A stretch of DNA of 64,000 nucleotides from an uncultured Chitinophagaceae bacterium (GTDB lineage Bacteria; Bacteroidota; Bacteroidia; Chitinophagales; Chitinophagaceae): positions 62,001 to 126,000 of the forward strand of contig CALGAP010000013.1 of the NCBI GenBank assembly GCA_937958995.1, written 5' to 3'. The notes below the pieces were generated by a model that was given only the letters and a program-made list of their open reading frames with translations, was not told where the DNA came from and did not search any database. Shown here in pieces: positions 6,728 through 16,169 of the stretch (position 1 is the first letter of the stretch; each line of letters opens with the position of its first letter). The position numbers were made by a program, and so were the translations under genes.

Positions 6728-9472
6728 CTAATACTGATAGAAATACCTCGTTCTGTTGATTCGGAGATCGCGCAGTATGCCCGACTTGGGACTAATGGTA
6801 ATATTAAACGTACGGTACAATCCCACCGGGGTAACGTTGATGGATAACTGCCAGCAGTGCATTTCCCGGCTGATAAACATGGTGAGCGTTTGCAGGCTGC
6901 TGCCGGTGATATCATAAAAACCATTCATGCCTACTTTCCATTTGGGCGTAAGGTTGAAATCGCCATTGAAGTTGAAACTGGCATTGCTGATGGTCTCAAA
7001 TCCTGAATAGTCGCGTTTAAACTGCCGCGAGAAATTATAAGAGAATGAAAAACTCACTGACCAGGCCACATTAAAATCAGCAAACTCACCCGGGTTCTGG
7101 CGCACAAAGGCCAACTGTTGCAATTGTTCTTCGGGTGTTAGCGGACCGCCATACATTTCCTCCTGCAAAGCCTCCTGCTGCCTTGCTTTGTCTGCATCTT
7201 TAGGCTTGCTAGCAAACTGTGTAGAGATCGCGATATTACCGTTGGTGATGCGGCCGGGAGAAAACTTTCCCCCCTGCCAGGCATAGCGGTCAATACGATC
7301 GCCATTCTCATTGATCTGGTAAGGATCGAGGGTGGCACCCGCAGTGATGTTCACCTTTTCAAACAAAGTACTGCGTACATACAAGGTGAAAGTAGAGAGC
7401 TTAAACGAATCGGCGATAAAGTTGTAACCGCCGTTGAAACCAAAACCGTCAATAATATTCACGCGCTTGATTCCGCCTTCAGTGGTATCGTTCGGGTTGC
7501 GCAGTTTCATGGCCAGCACATTGTCTATGCCAAAACTGACACCCCCAAACTTTCCGGGTGAAAAGGGCCCGAATATATTGCCGTCGTAGTATGAGAATCG
7601 CGCCTTTCGATTCTCGGACGTATCAAGAAAGATTTCGTAATAGTCTTTCGAATTCAGGTCGGGCCTGTAGCTCAGCGACACTGAAGGACGCATGGTGTGA
7701 CGTATGGCCATTAGCTTGCTGTTTTTTCCAAAGCCCTGCAGCGTACCAAACAATGCGGTGTTGAAGCCAAGACTGAACGCTACTTCGCGCGCTGAAAAAA
7801 AGCCTTTGCTGATAGAGGTGTCGATTTTGTTCAATGACTGGTTTAATGTACGCACAAAGCGGCGCGAGTACCATCTTTCCGAAAAACTGATACCCGGCGA
7901 AATATTCAGCGGCCCCAGCGGAGGCAGCGTTAGTTGAATAGGCACACTGTGCTGCGCACCCCATTGCATAGTGTCGACAATGCTCTTGAAATTGAAGAGA
8001 GAATCATAAAAACTTACCTGGTTGGCAAAGTTGGTATTAAGACCAATACCCAGCTTATGATACCATTTGGGGTTGCCCACCAATTCTTTTGGCTGCAGCG
8101 GGTAGAAGGTGTTTACAGTGAATGCCGCGGTGGGCAAAGTCACATTAATGATCCTGGTATTATTGTTCTGGTTATGGTTGGCGCTTAAGGTAAGATTGAA
8201 TTTGTCGCTCCAGGTCCTGGAATAGGTGATCGAACTGCTCAACTGGTTGGTAAAATTCGCAATTGGGTTATTGGCTATATACTGGTTGAATTTGGTGGAA
8301 CCTGCGTTTACATTGGCGGAAAAATTAACGCCCGGCCTGGCGCGCGGGTCAACCGTATGGCTCCAGGTAATGTTGAATGTGCGCGCAGTATTGAACTCCT
8401 GCTTGGCATTATCGGTCAGAATGCGCGGGCGCTGCATGGCAAAGTTCAGGCTGCCGTTGTAGCGATACCGCTTGCGGTACGTAGGTGTTACAAACAATGC
8501 CCAGCCTCCGTATGAATAGAGGTTGACGCGCGTCGTGACGTCGAAATATTCGTTCAGCACTTTGTAATAACCCAATCCTTCCAGTCCCAGGCCAAATTGC
8601 TCACTGGCCGTAAACTGTGGCGGCAACAATCCCGAATGCCTGCCCTGCGATATGGGAAAAAATCCAAAGGGCAGGTAAATGGGTACCGGCACGCCTTCAA
8701 ACTCGGGATGTATAGGTCCCGACACGGCCAGCTTCTGGCTCACCAGCTTCATCTTTTTCGTTCGAAAGGCAAAATGCGGCGTATCGAGATTACAGGTAGT
8801 GATCTGCGCGCGATAGGCAAAGTATTCGTTGGCTGAAACCTTTTTCACTTTTTCTCCCTGGGTAAACATTTCCCCCTGCACTGTGGAAGTGCTGGTGGTA
8901 ATGCCCTTCTGCGTTTCAAAATTGTACCTGATAATATCCGAAGTCATCTTGGTATCGGACTGCAACATTTCGGGCCGTCCCACTATATTACCCGCGGTAT
9001 CGCGTCGGAAGGTGGCCGTCACCATCTTTGTTTCCTGGTCTATATCGATGCTGTCGGCCGAAAGGTCTACATCAGTGTATTTGACATTAGCCTTGCTGAA
9101 CAGGATTATTTTTTTGTCTTTTACCACCATCACTATCGAATCTTCTGCCTGGTAGGTGACGGGAGCGCTGAGCGTATCTTTCGAAATCTTTAAATTGAAT
9201 GTATCGTTCTTCAACACGGTTGAATCGCCCGGAGGTATAGTATCGTTTTGAGGGATGGTATCGGTGATTCGGCGGAAAAGGTTTACTGAGTCGCGGCGTG
9301 GTATGGTATCGGTTGCTTTAACACGGTTGGTGTCCTGGAATGCCGTTAAGATATTGTAAAAAGGATCGGGGGATGTATAATTGGCCTCTGCGGCCTTCGT
9401 TATTGATAAAAGCAAAAGGGTAAAAAGCAGCGCCGAACCGTGTTTTAAGCTATTTTTGCATTTATTCGTCAT
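6728..9472 (-). CDS. lptD: LPS-assembly protein LptD (Bacteroidota type)
   Basis: This 914-residue outer-membrane protein should insert lipopolysaccharide into the outer leaflet. A signal peptide covers about residues 1-28 (LLFTLLLLSITKAAEA). A Ser/Thr/Asp-rich linker follows, then an OstA/LptA-like jellyroll at about 105-260 (VKYTDVDLSADSIDID, then a strand-rich stretch). The remainder is a long beta-barrel: FGFFPISQGRHSGLLPPQF near 270-290 marks the plug-barrel junction typical of this clade, and the protein ends in an aromatic strand (RTRYFYQY). The gene diverges from two amidase genes. The minus strand carries TATTTTTG at 9486-9493, a possible -7 box, without a clear -33 element. Confidence 0.9.
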   Translation of the reverse strand: MTNKCKNSLKHGSALLFTLLLLSITKAAEANYTSPDPFYNILTAFQDTNRVKATDTIPRRDSVNLFRRITDTIPQNDTIPPGDSTVLKNDTFNLKISKDTLSAPVTYQAEDSIVMVVKDKKIILFSKANVKYTDVDLSADSIDIDQETKMVTATFRRDTAGNIVGRPEMLQSDTKMTSDIIRYNFETQKGITTSTSTVQGEMFTQGEKVKKVSANEYFAYRAQITTCNLDTPHFAFRTKKMKLVSQKLAVSGPIHPEFEGVPVPIYLPFGFFPISQGRHSGLLPPQFTASEQFGLGLEGLGYYKVLNEYFDVTTRVNLYSYGGWALFVTPTYRKRYRYNGSLNFAMQRPRILTDNAKQEFNTARTFNITWSHTVDPRARPGVNFSANVNAGSTKFNQYIANNPIANFTNQLSSSITYSRTWSDKFNLTLSANHNQNNNTRIINVTLPTAAFTVNTFYPLQPKELVGNPKWYHKLGIGLNTNFANQVSFYDSLFNFKSIVDTMQWGAQHSVPIQLTLPPLGPLNISPGISFSERWYSRRFVRTLNQSLNKIDTSISKGFFSAREVAFSLGFNTALFGTLQGFGKNSKLMAIRHTMRPSVSLSYRPDLNSKDYYEIFLDTSENRKARFSYYDGNIFGPFSPGKFGGVSFGIDNVLAMKLRNPNDTTEGGIKRVNIIDGFGFNGGYNFIADSFKLSTFTLYVRSTLFEKVNITAGATLDPYQINENGDRIDRYAWQGGKFSPGRITNGNIAISTQFASKPKDADKARQQEALQEEMYGGPLTPEEQLQQLAFVRQNPGEFADFNVAWSVSFSFSYNFSRQFKRDYSGFETISNASFNFNGDFNLTPKWKVGMNGFYDITGSSLQTLTMFISREMHCWQLSINVTPVGLYRTFNITISPKSGILRDLRINRTRYFYQY

Positions 9473-9552
9473 ATGCAGTAGTGGGCAAAAATATGTATTA
9501 ATGGCATAAGATTATGTGAAGATTGGTCCTACTGAAAACTGATTAACCGGAT

Positions 9553-10503
9553 ATGAATTCAGCGATAAAAACCGGAGTGCGTTGCCTGGTTCTGGTCATG
9601 TTTGTTTACCTACCGGCACTGGTATTGGCCCAGGGGGAAAAACCCGTCTTATCAACTATCATTGTCGACCCCGGTCATGGCGGTGTCGATCCTGGTGCTA
9701 TCGGCCAGATCAATACCGAAGCCAATGTAGCATTAGCCATAGGGTTGAAGCTGGGTAAAAGGCTCGAGGAAGAATTTCCCAACACCAAGATCATTTATAC
9801 CCGCACCACCGATGAATTGCCCGGTGGGTTGAAAGACAAAAATGAAGCGAACCGCCTGCGCGCGCAAATGGCCAATGAAGCAAAAGGCGATCTCTTTATC
9901 AGCATTCATGCCAATGCTGCGGGTAAAAAAGCGGGCGGATGGTATGCAAAGCGCAAAGTGGGCACCAAGAAAGTAAAGAATAAAAAAGGAAAGATCGTTA
10001 CCGTGCCGGTATATGAAAATTATTATGTGAAAAACTGGCAACACGGCACAGAGACGTTTATATGGGCCGCCGACCGCAATGTGTTTAAATCGGAAGCCAT
10101 CAACCAGACTGGCGATGAAGGCGGTGAAATATCCGACGACAGCACCGATATCCTGGATCTGAACTCGCCCGAGGCTATGATACGCGCCCAGTTGTACGAA
10201 AAAAAATATTTCGCAAAAAGCCTTCAGCTGGCCACCTTCGTTGAAGAAGAATTTGTGAAAGGCGGTCGCGTAAGCCGTGGCGTTAAACAGCGCAATGAAA
10301 AAGGCATCTGGGTGCTGCAGGCCACTGGTATGCCCAGCATTCTCGTAGAGACCGGTTTTGTCACTCACACCGAAGAAGAGCAATACATCAACAGCGAAAA
10401 AGGACAGGAAGAAATCGTCACTGCCATCCTCAACGCAGTAAAAAGATATGCGGCTTGGTTAGAAGAACAGAAGGGAGCGGCTGCGAGTGCAAGCGCGTTT
10501 TGA
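9553..10503 (+). CDS. N-acetylmuramoyl-L-alanine amidase (Amidase_3), first copy
   Basis: A 316-residue exported zinc amidase that cleaves the bond between MurNAc and the peptide stem in the periplasm, usually in cell separation or wall remodelling. The signal peptide is about residues 1-27. Zinc ligands fit H42 (DPGHGG), E56 (NTEAN) and H116 (SIHANA), and the catalytic Glu is in the C-terminal VETGF. Between the second His and the C-terminal helices is a lysine-rich insert (residues 123-150) and an acidic loop (DEGGEISDDS), both common in Bacteroidota members, possibly a regulatory lid. The neighbour at 10568 is a clear duplicate. The gene is divergent from lptD. Confidence 0.94.
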   Translation: MNSAIKTGVRCLVLVMFVYLPALVLAQGEKPVLSTIIVDPGHGGVDPGAIGQINTEANVALAIGLKLGKRLEEEFPNTKIIYTRTTDELPGGLKDKNEANRLRAQMANEAKGDLFISIHANAAGKKAGGWYAKRKVGTKKVKNKKGKIVTVPVYENYYVKNWQHGTETFIWAADRNVFKSEAINQTGDEGGEISDDSTDILDLNSPEAMIRAQLYEKKYFAKSLQLATFVEEEFVKGGRVSRGVKQRNEKGIWVLQATGMPSILVETGFVTHTEEEQYINSEKGQEEIVTAILNAVKRYAAWLEEQKGAAASASAF

Positions 10504-10534
10504 GTTTTAACTTTCCTTACCACAACCATCTCTT

Positions 10535-10542
10535 TATCTTTG
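10535..10542 (+). promoter_or_regulatory. -7 box (TATCTTTG) before the second amidase
   Basis: TATCTTTG matches the Bacteroidota -7 consensus and lies 26 bases before the ATG of the second amidase gene. Only a weak TTT is found about 20 bases upstream in place of the -33 TTG, so the promoter may be weak or need activation. It suggests the second copy can be expressed separately. Confidence 0.45.
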
Positions 10543-10567
10543 CTTTCTCGCAAACGCTCCGTTACAA

Positions 10568-11521
10568 ATGATAAAGAAAATTATTTGCAGCTCACTGCTG
10601 ATCCTGGCGGTACCTTTTTTGATGAGTTCAGTAAAGGCGCCGGTTTATAACGGGCCGAAGAAAAAATCGACAATCAATACCATTATTATCGATGCGGGTC
10701 ATGGTGGACATGATCCCGGCTGTCGGGGCGTTTACTCGAATGAAAAAACGCTGGCGCTGGCCATAGCACTGAAAGTGGGCAAGAAGATGGAGAAAGAATT
10801 GCCCAATGTAAAAATCCTTTACACGCGCACCACCGATACCTACCCCGAAAATAAAGCGAGAGCCGAATTTGCGAACGCCAATAAGGGCGATCTGTATATT
10901 TCCATTCACGTTAATTCAGCCCCGAAGATCAAACACAGGAAATTTCTCGGTTATAAAACGGAAACCTACTACGTAGGCAAAGGAAAGAATCGTAAGAAGC
11001 AAACACGCAAAGTGCCCCGCTACTCATATTACTACACCGAAAATCCCGCCAAGGGCACCGAGACGTATATCTGGGCTTCTGACCGCACCGATGCAAAAGG
11101 CGACTTCGTGACAGAGCGCATGAGCGAAGAATTTAGTGAAAACGGCGAAGGCGCTCCCGACATCAACGATCCTGAATTTAAAGCAAAGTCATTGTTGTGG
11201 ACCAAACGCTATTTTGATAAAAGCCTCATGCTTGCCTCGCTGGTGGAAGAAGAATTTGTGAAGAATGGCCGCACCAGCCGTGGCGTAAAACAACGCAACG
11301 ATAAAGGCATATGGGTGCTGCAGGCCACTGCCATGCCGAGCATATTGGTGGAAACAGGTTTCATAACCCACCGGCCCGAAGAAGATTACCTCAACAGCAA
11401 GAAGGGGCAGGAAGAGATTGCCACCAATATCGTGAACGCTGTTAAGCGCTTTAGAGAGGCGTCCGATCAGGCCGTAACAAAAAATCCTGCCTCAAATATC
11501 ACCTCAAAAACGAAGAAATAA
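10568..11521 (+). CDS. N-acetylmuramoyl-L-alanine amidase (Amidase_3), second copy
   Basis: This 317-residue exported amidase is a paralogue of the preceding gene. They share long identical runs such as RTSRGVKQRN...KGIWVLQAT and the C-terminal MPSILVETGF. Signal peptide: about residues 1-24. Zinc site: H45 (DAGHGG), then Glu (NEKTLALA), then SIHVNSAP, where Val replaces the Ala of the first copy. It also has a lysine-rich insert with a YYTENPAKGTETYIWASDR segment. The two proteins differ most in this insert and in the tail (a Ser/Thr/Lys-rich end here), so they may differ in partner or substrate rather than chemistry. Confidence 0.94.
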   Translation: MIKKIICSSLLILAVPFLMSSVKAPVYNGPKKKSTINTIIIDAGHGGHDPGCRGVYSNEKTLALAIALKVGKKMEKELPNVKILYTRTTDTYPENKARAEFANANKGDLYISIHVNSAPKIKHRKFLGYKTETYYVGKGKNRKKQTRKVPRYSYYYTENPAKGTETYIWASDRTDAKGDFVTERMSEEFSENGEGAPDINDPEFKAKSLLWTKRYFDKSLMLASLVEEEFVKNGRTSRGVKQRNDKGIWVLQATAMPSILVETGFITHRPEEDYLNSKKGQEEIATNIVNAVKRFREASDQAVTKNPASNITSKTKK

Positions 11522-11670
11522 GCTCCCCTGGTCCGATTATTTCAGATAATTTGCTGATTATAAAGCCATAAAAGGCAAATTATATACTTTTGTTTCATAT
11601 TAGGCCGTTAATAGGAGCCGGAGGGGTTAGGTATCAGGGTGAAAATTGGCCAATAAAAACTGATTTTTTC

Positions 11671-12651
11671 ATGAAAATCTCCAATGAAACCAAGGTCGGT
11701 GCCCTCACTGCCATTGCCATTACTGTGTTGATCCTGGGTTTTAATTTCCTGAAAGGAAAAGACCTCAGCACCGGCAGCACTACCCTATACACTGAATTTC
11801 CCAACGTAAAGGGCTTGCTCGTCAGTAATCCCGTTATGATCAACGGTCTGCAGGTGGGCAAAGTAACTGGGTTGCGCGAGAAAGACAAAAACATGAGTGG
11901 CATTATAGTCACCCTCAGCATCACCAGGAATATCAACATCCCCGTAAACTCTGTGGCCACCATGAGCAGCGAGCTGCTGGGCACTACAGCGGTGGATATT
12001 CACCTGGGACAAGGTAACGAACTGGTGAAGAACGGAGATACGCTTCGCTCCACACGGTCGCTGGGATTGGCAGATAAACTGGAAGACAAACTGGATCCGA
12101 CTATCACCGGCTTGAATAAAACGCTCACCACGCTGGATGAAGTGTTGCAGAAGTTCAATACCATTCTTGATCCGAACACGCGTGGCAACCTGCAGGAGAT
12201 CATTGCGAACCTGGCCCGGTCAACCAAAAGCCTGGAACAATTCCTCGACCCCGAAGCAGGCAAGCTGGTCAGGACGCTCGACAATATAGAAGTGATTACC
12301 GGTACTTTTGCCAAAAACTCGGGTAAGATCGATTCCACCTTTACTAACCTGCAAACGACTTCGGAAAAGATAGCGAAAGCCGACCTGGAAGGTGCTATCA
12401 CCAGTCTGAAAAAAAATATGGAACAACTGGAGCAGGTGCTGGCGAAAATGCAAACCAAAGATGGCACTTTGGGAGCGCTGTTAAATGATCGTCAATTGTA
12501 CGATGAAATCCGTAAAACCAACCGCAGTTTAAATATCTTGCTCGACGATTTCAGGGTGAACCCCAAACGATATGTGAATATATCGGTGTTTGGGAAAAAA
12601 GATAAAAAAGGGCCGCTGATGGCGCCGGTAAATGATTCTATACCGAAATAA
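11671..12651 (+). CDS. mlaD: MlaD/MCE family lipid-transport protein
   Basis: A 326-residue inner-membrane-anchored periplasmic protein of the MCE family, the substrate-binding part of lipid transporters that move phospholipids between the membranes. The start at 11671 is preferred over an in-frame codon further upstream because MKISNETKVGALTAIAITV is the family's typical beginning. One membrane helix (residues 9-26) precedes the MCE domain (about 38-118). Residues 130-295 are helical and rich in Leu/Thr heptads, a likely coiled coil forming the channel. No MlaE permease or MlaF ATPase gene is adjacent. The stop at 12651 lies 13 bases before the favoured start of the OstA-like gene. Confidence 0.9.
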   Translation: MKISNETKVGALTAIAITVLILGFNFLKGKDLSTGSTTLYTEFPNVKGLLVSNPVMINGLQVGKVTGLREKDKNMSGIIVTLSITRNINIPVNSVATMSSELLGTTAVDIHLGQGNELVKNGDTLRSTRSLGLADKLEDKLDPTITGLNKTLTTLDEVLQKFNTILDPNTRGNLQEIIANLARSTKSLEQFLDPEAGKLVRTLDNIEVITGTFAKNSGKIDSTFTNLQTTSEKIAKADLEGAITSLKKNMEQLEQVLAKMQTKDGTLGALLNDRQLYDEIRKTNRSLNILLDDFRVNPKRYVNISVFGKKDKKGPLMAPVNDSIPK

Positions 12652-12664
12652 AGTGATTAAAAGG

Positions 12665-14311
12665 ATGAACCGATTGGTGTTATTGTTCTTGCCGGCAATA
12701 ATGGTGTTGTGTGTTTCCCAAACTTTCTCCCAGGTAATCTCACAGCGCCCCGGTACAGACAGCACCCGGATCGTGAACCTGATTCACGCCGATAAATTCG
12801 GTTACCAGAAAGTTGACTCCAACGAATATCAAACGCTGGTGGGTAATGTGCAACTGGAACAGGACGGCACTTATTTCAGCGGCGACAGCGTAATCATCAA
12901 AAACGGAAAAATTGTAGAGGCCTTCGGCAATGTGCACATCAACGACAACGACAGTGTGCATACCTATTCGCAATACCTGCTGTATTATGTAGATCCCAAA
13001 CTGGCCACCTTGCGAAAGCAAGTGAAGCTCACCAACGGCTCCACTACCCTCACCACCGAAGAACTGCGCTACGATGTAAACATGCGCATTGGCGAATATT
13101 ATAATGGCGGACGACTGGTGAATAAAGGATCGGTGCTCACCAGTCGCGAAGGAACTTATTATGCCGATTTAAAGGATGCTTATTTTAAAAAGGAAGTAAA
13201 GCTGAAAGATCCGGCTTATGAACTGGAAGCAGACTCGTTGTTATATAACTCCGAAACCGAGATCACTACATTCGTGGCCCCCACTTTTATTAAAGACAGC
13301 GCAGGCCGCACCATACGCACCAGCGATGGGTATTACGACCTGAAAAATAAGCGCGCTTATTTCGGGAAAAATCCGAAAATACAGGACGGCGCCGTATTTA
13401 TCACCGCTGTTGATATCATGAGCAACGACAGTACAGGCATCAGTGTGCTGACCGGCAACGCGGTTTATACAGATACCGCGCAGGGCGTTTCCATACTGGC
13501 CGGACAAATTCACACCAATCGCGACAGCGGCACCATGCTGGCGATACGAAGTCCGCTCATGATCATCAAGCAGGAAAATGACTCCATATATATTGCTGCC
13601 GACACGCTATTTTCCGGGCGAATTAGCGACCTGTTGAAAAGCGATTCTTCGCTGGCCGCAAGAGATACTTTACAAGGCCTGGTGACCAGCGATACCTTAC
13701 AAGTGCTTGCTGCCCGCGACACCATCAGCAACAGGAACGACAGCGCGGACCGCTATTTCCAGGCTTATCATCACGTGCGCATCTACTCCGACTCCATGCA
13801 GGCCGTGGCGGATAGTATGATCTATCTCGGACGCGATTCCGTGTTCCGGCTATTTACCGAGCCGGTGATGTGGACGGGCAACAGCCAGGTGACCGGCGAC
13901 ACGATTTACCTTTTTACCAAAAACAAAAAGCCGCAGGAGGTCCAGGTATTTGAAAATGGCATCGCCGTTGAAAAATCGGGCCCCGACATGTTTAACCAGG
14001 TGCGCGGCAACCGGCTCTTCGGGTATTTCACCGACGGCAATATCAGCCTGATGCGGGCGAAGGGCAATGCCGAAAGCGTGTATTACGTGCTTGATGACGA
14101 CAGCGCCATCGTAGGCGTCAACAAAGTAATCGGCGACATCATCGAAATGCGTTTCGCCAACAAAGAACTCGACCGCGTTGTGGTGATCGGCCAACCCTCG
14201 GGCAACCTCGTGCCCATGCTGCAAGCAACGGAACAAGACAAGGTACTTCGCGATTTTAAATGGCTCGAGTCCAGGAGGCCGAAGACGAAGTATGAACTGT
14301 TTGGGGATTAG
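12665..14311 (+). CDS. OstA-like periplasmic protein (LptA-related)
   Basis: A 548-residue exported protein with a signal peptide at about residues 1-22 (LVLLFLPAIMVLC...FSQ). Its body is made of repeated short beta strands with the YYADLKDAYFKKEVKL and RTSDGYYDLKNKRAYF pattern of OstA/LptA proteins, which bridge lipopolysaccharide from inner to outer membrane. The internal repeats suggest several jellyroll units, longer than classical LptA (about 185 residues). An in-frame ATG at 12632 would overlap mlaD by 20 bases; the start at 12665 is preferred since it gives a proper signal peptide. With lptD, the amidases and mlaD it forms an envelope cluster. Confidence 0.85.
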   Translation: MNRLVLLFLPAIMVLCVSQTFSQVISQRPGTDSTRIVNLIHADKFGYQKVDSNEYQTLVGNVQLEQDGTYFSGDSVIIKNGKIVEAFGNVHINDNDSVHTYSQYLLYYVDPKLATLRKQVKLTNGSTTLTTEELRYDVNMRIGEYYNGGRLVNKGSVLTSREGTYYADLKDAYFKKEVKLKDPAYELEADSLLYNSETEITTFVAPTFIKDSAGRTIRTSDGYYDLKNKRAYFGKNPKIQDGAVFITAVDIMSNDSTGISVLTGNAVYTDTAQGVSILAGQIHTNRDSGTMLAIRSPLMIIKQENDSIYIAADTLFSGRISDLLKSDSSLAARDTLQGLVTSDTLQVLAARDTISNRNDSADRYFQAYHHVRIYSDSMQAVADSMIYLGRDSVFRLFTEPVMWTGNSQVTGDTIYLFTKNKKPQEVQVFENGIAVEKSGPDMFNQVRGNRLFGYFTDGNISLMRAKGNAESVYYVLDDDSAIVGVNKVIGDIIEMRFANKELDRVVVIGQPSGNLVPMLQATEQDKVLRDFKWLESRRPKTKYELFGD

Positions 14312-14521
14312 TTTCTAAGGTGGGTGGTTACCGCAGCTTGCAATCGCAGACTAATATCAACAACCCGACACTGCCAGACCAACCCAAACCCGAAACCCGA
14401 GACTCCCGGCACAACCTTATCCAATTTTTAAGTTAAATACCTCCCCCCACCTCTCTAACCCGCTGCAACTCCGCCCGTTTGGCACCATTTGTGATTTTTT
14501 CCCGTGCAAAACCTGGCGAAT
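14312..14521. other. Intergenic region with CCCGAAACCCG-type repeat
   Basis: No gene is seen. The stretch around 14385-14405 reads AAACCCGAAACCCG, a short heptamer-like repeat that recurs in other intergenic regions of this window (about 32546-32560 and 46541-46631). Confidence 0.4.
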
Positions 14522-14995
14522 ATGAAACAACCAGCAACGCTTTTCTTACTGGCAGCATGCCTCACGATCACGGGAATTTTATTGAATCAAAAAGTCATGG
14601 CGCAGGATTACCGGCTGGCACTGGGTGTAAGGCTGAGTAATAATGTACCAACCCTGGGCAGCTCTATTTCCGGAAAATATTTTGTTACCGATAAGAATGC
14701 AATTGAAGGTTTGCTTGCATTTGGTAACCGTTTTGGTATCGGCGCATTGCTTGAATTGCATCGCCCCTTTCAGACCGTTGAAGGACTAAGCTGGTACTTT
14801 GGCGGCGGTGCCTATGTGGGTTGGGAAGATAGCGATACTTACCTGGGTCCGACGGGAGTAATTGGATTGGATTATAAGTTCCCTTCTGTTCCGGTAAATC
14901 TCTCACTTGACTGGAAGCCGGAGTTGGATATTCTGCCCGCAGTGAATTTTGTACCCGAAGCGTTTGCAGTATCCATAAGGTTTACGATAAAATAA
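14522..14995 (+). CDS. Small exported beta-barrel-like protein
   Basis: This 157-residue protein has a signal peptide (residues 1-28, LFLLAACLTITGILLNQKVMAQ) and then alternating short strands rich in Gly and aromatic residues (SWYFGGGAYVGW, VIGLDYKFP, VNLSLDWKPEL), ending in AVSIRFTIK. It looks like a small eight-stranded outer-membrane barrel of the kind found in many Bacteroidota, but no specific family is recognised. The ATG at 14522 is chosen over an upstream codon because it starts the signal peptide directly. It stands alone between the envelope cluster and the DeoR/Sus region. Confidence 0.7.
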   Translation: MKQPATLFLLAACLTITGILLNQKVMAQDYRLALGVRLSNNVPTLGSSISGKYFVTDKNAIEGLLAFGNRFGIGALLELHRPFQTVEGLSWYFGGGAYVGWEDSDTYLGPTGVIGLDYKFPSVPVNLSLDWKPELDILPAVNFVPEAFAVSIRFTIK

Positions 14996-15339
14996 TCTGA
15001 ACAAAGAGAGAGCGACCCACCGCGGGCCAGGACGAAGCTAACTTACATCAAAAACCCGCGCACTAACCTTGATATATAACCGAGGGAGTAACGTGCCTTC
15101 TGCGGCGCTATTTTCCCCATTTTCCCCACCCGCAAAAAACCGCAAGCAGAAAGGCTGTTTAAGTGATGCTGCGACAGGCCCCGGGCGCTTTTGCAGCACC
15201 AGTTCAGGATTCCCGCAAAAACCCGCAAAAATTGCCGGTTTTAATTTCTTTTTAATCTCCATGCTGCGTGTTTGCGGCTATTTATTTCCTATTTCTGCGA
15301 CTTCATGCAGGATTTCGAAACCAAAACAAATCACTGCCT
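14996..15339. other. Upstream region of the first deoR gene, with repeated CGCAAAAACC motifs
   Basis: No gene is supported. CGCAAAAAACCGCAAG at 15131-15146 and CCCGCAAAAACCCGCAAAAA starting at 15212 are near-direct repeats. A related copy (ACGCAAAAACCTGCAAG, 15 bases of it beginning at about 21302) stands upstream of the second deoR gene. Both upstream regions also share a palindrome (see the next entry). These are candidate operators. Confidence 0.45.
15290..15313 (+). promoter_or_regulatory. Shared palindrome upstream of deoR copy 1
   Basis: The sequence ATTTCTGCG-N6-TGCAG (about 15291-15310) has dyad symmetry (CTGC...GCAG) and is repeated almost exactly before the second deoR gene (21360-21380). 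It ends about 30 bases before the ATG. Conservation in two duplicated upstream regions makes it a candidate autoregulatory operator, but no binding site for this regulator is established. Confidence 0.4.
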
Positions 15340-16089
15340 ATGCTGAAAAAAGAACGACAGGCCTATATTTTGCACCAGGTAAATCTGCACAACAAGGTGT
15401 TATCTTCTACGCTTTGTGCTGAGATCAATGTGTCGGAAGATACTATCCGCAGAGACTTGCAGGAACTGGCTGAAAGTGGCAAAGTTATCAAAGTTCATGG
15501 CGGAGCATTATCGCCCTCCTTCAACGAAGTGTATTACCTCACCAACGGCGTTTACTCACAGGATCAGAAAAAGGTGATCGCGCAGAAAGCCGCTTCGATT
15601 ATCCGTGATGGTATGTTTATCCTTACCAGCGGCGGCACCACTATTATCGAAATGGCAAGGGCTTTGCCCAGGCAACTCCGCGCCACCTTTATGTCGGGAA
15701 GCATCCCTGCCGTACTCGAGTACATGCAGCACCCCAACATCGATGTGATCATGGTGGGCGATCGTGTGTCGAAAAATTCGAAGATCACGATCGGCGCCGA
15801 AGCTATCGCCCGTATCCGCGAGATCAAGGCAGATCTCTGCATACTGGGCATCAATGCCATTGACATACGTAATGGCATAACCGATAACGATTGGGACGTT
15901 GTTCAACTGAAAAAAGCCATGGTTGAATCGGCCAAGAAAGTAGTATGCCTCACCATTGCCGAAAAGATCAACACCATCCAGCCTATTCATATCTGCGGCG
16001 TGAACCAGGTGGATATGCTGATCACTGAACGCTCTCCCGATGATCCCCTCCTCAAACCCTATGTTGACGCGGGCATTGAAGTGATTTAA
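15340..16089 (+). CDS. DeoR/GlpR-type transcription regulator, copy 1
   Basis: A 249-residue regulator with a DeoR helix-turn-helix at about residues 5-58 (INVSEDTIRRDLQELAESG, then KVHGGAL) followed by the sugar-phosphate-sensing DeoRC domain (ILTSGGTTIIEMARALP, DLCILGINAID, LTIAEKIN). Such proteins usually repress sugar-catabolism genes and release DNA when a sugar phosphate binds. The ATG at 15340 is chosen over an upstream in-frame ATG because MLKKERQAYIL matches the family start and the copy at 21419 begins identically. It precedes the SusC/SusD pair by about 80 bases. The two copies are the same length and very similar. Confidence 0.93.
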   Translation: MLKKERQAYILHQVNLHNKVLSSTLCAEINVSEDTIRRDLQELAESGKVIKVHGGALSPSFNEVYYLTNGVYSQDQKKVIAQKAASIIRDGMFILTSGGTTIIEMARALPRQLRATFMSGSIPAVLEYMQHPNIDVIMVGDRVSKNSKITIGAEAIARIREIKADLCILGINAIDIRNGITDNDWDVVQLKKAMVESAKKVVCLTIAEKINTIQPIHICGVNQVDMLITERSPDDPLLKPYVDAGIEVI

Positions 16090-16169
16090 TGCCGGCCGCA
16101 TTCTATCGAAGCTCTTATCACACTGAAGTTCTTTTTTACCGGTTCTAAATCCAAACTAAATATTAGCTT

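Noticed and set aside
9733..10383. A 216-codon minus-strand frame inside the first amidase gene
   Set aside because: It is an antisense shadow; the same shadow pattern appears over the paralogous second amidase, as expected from shared coding sequence.
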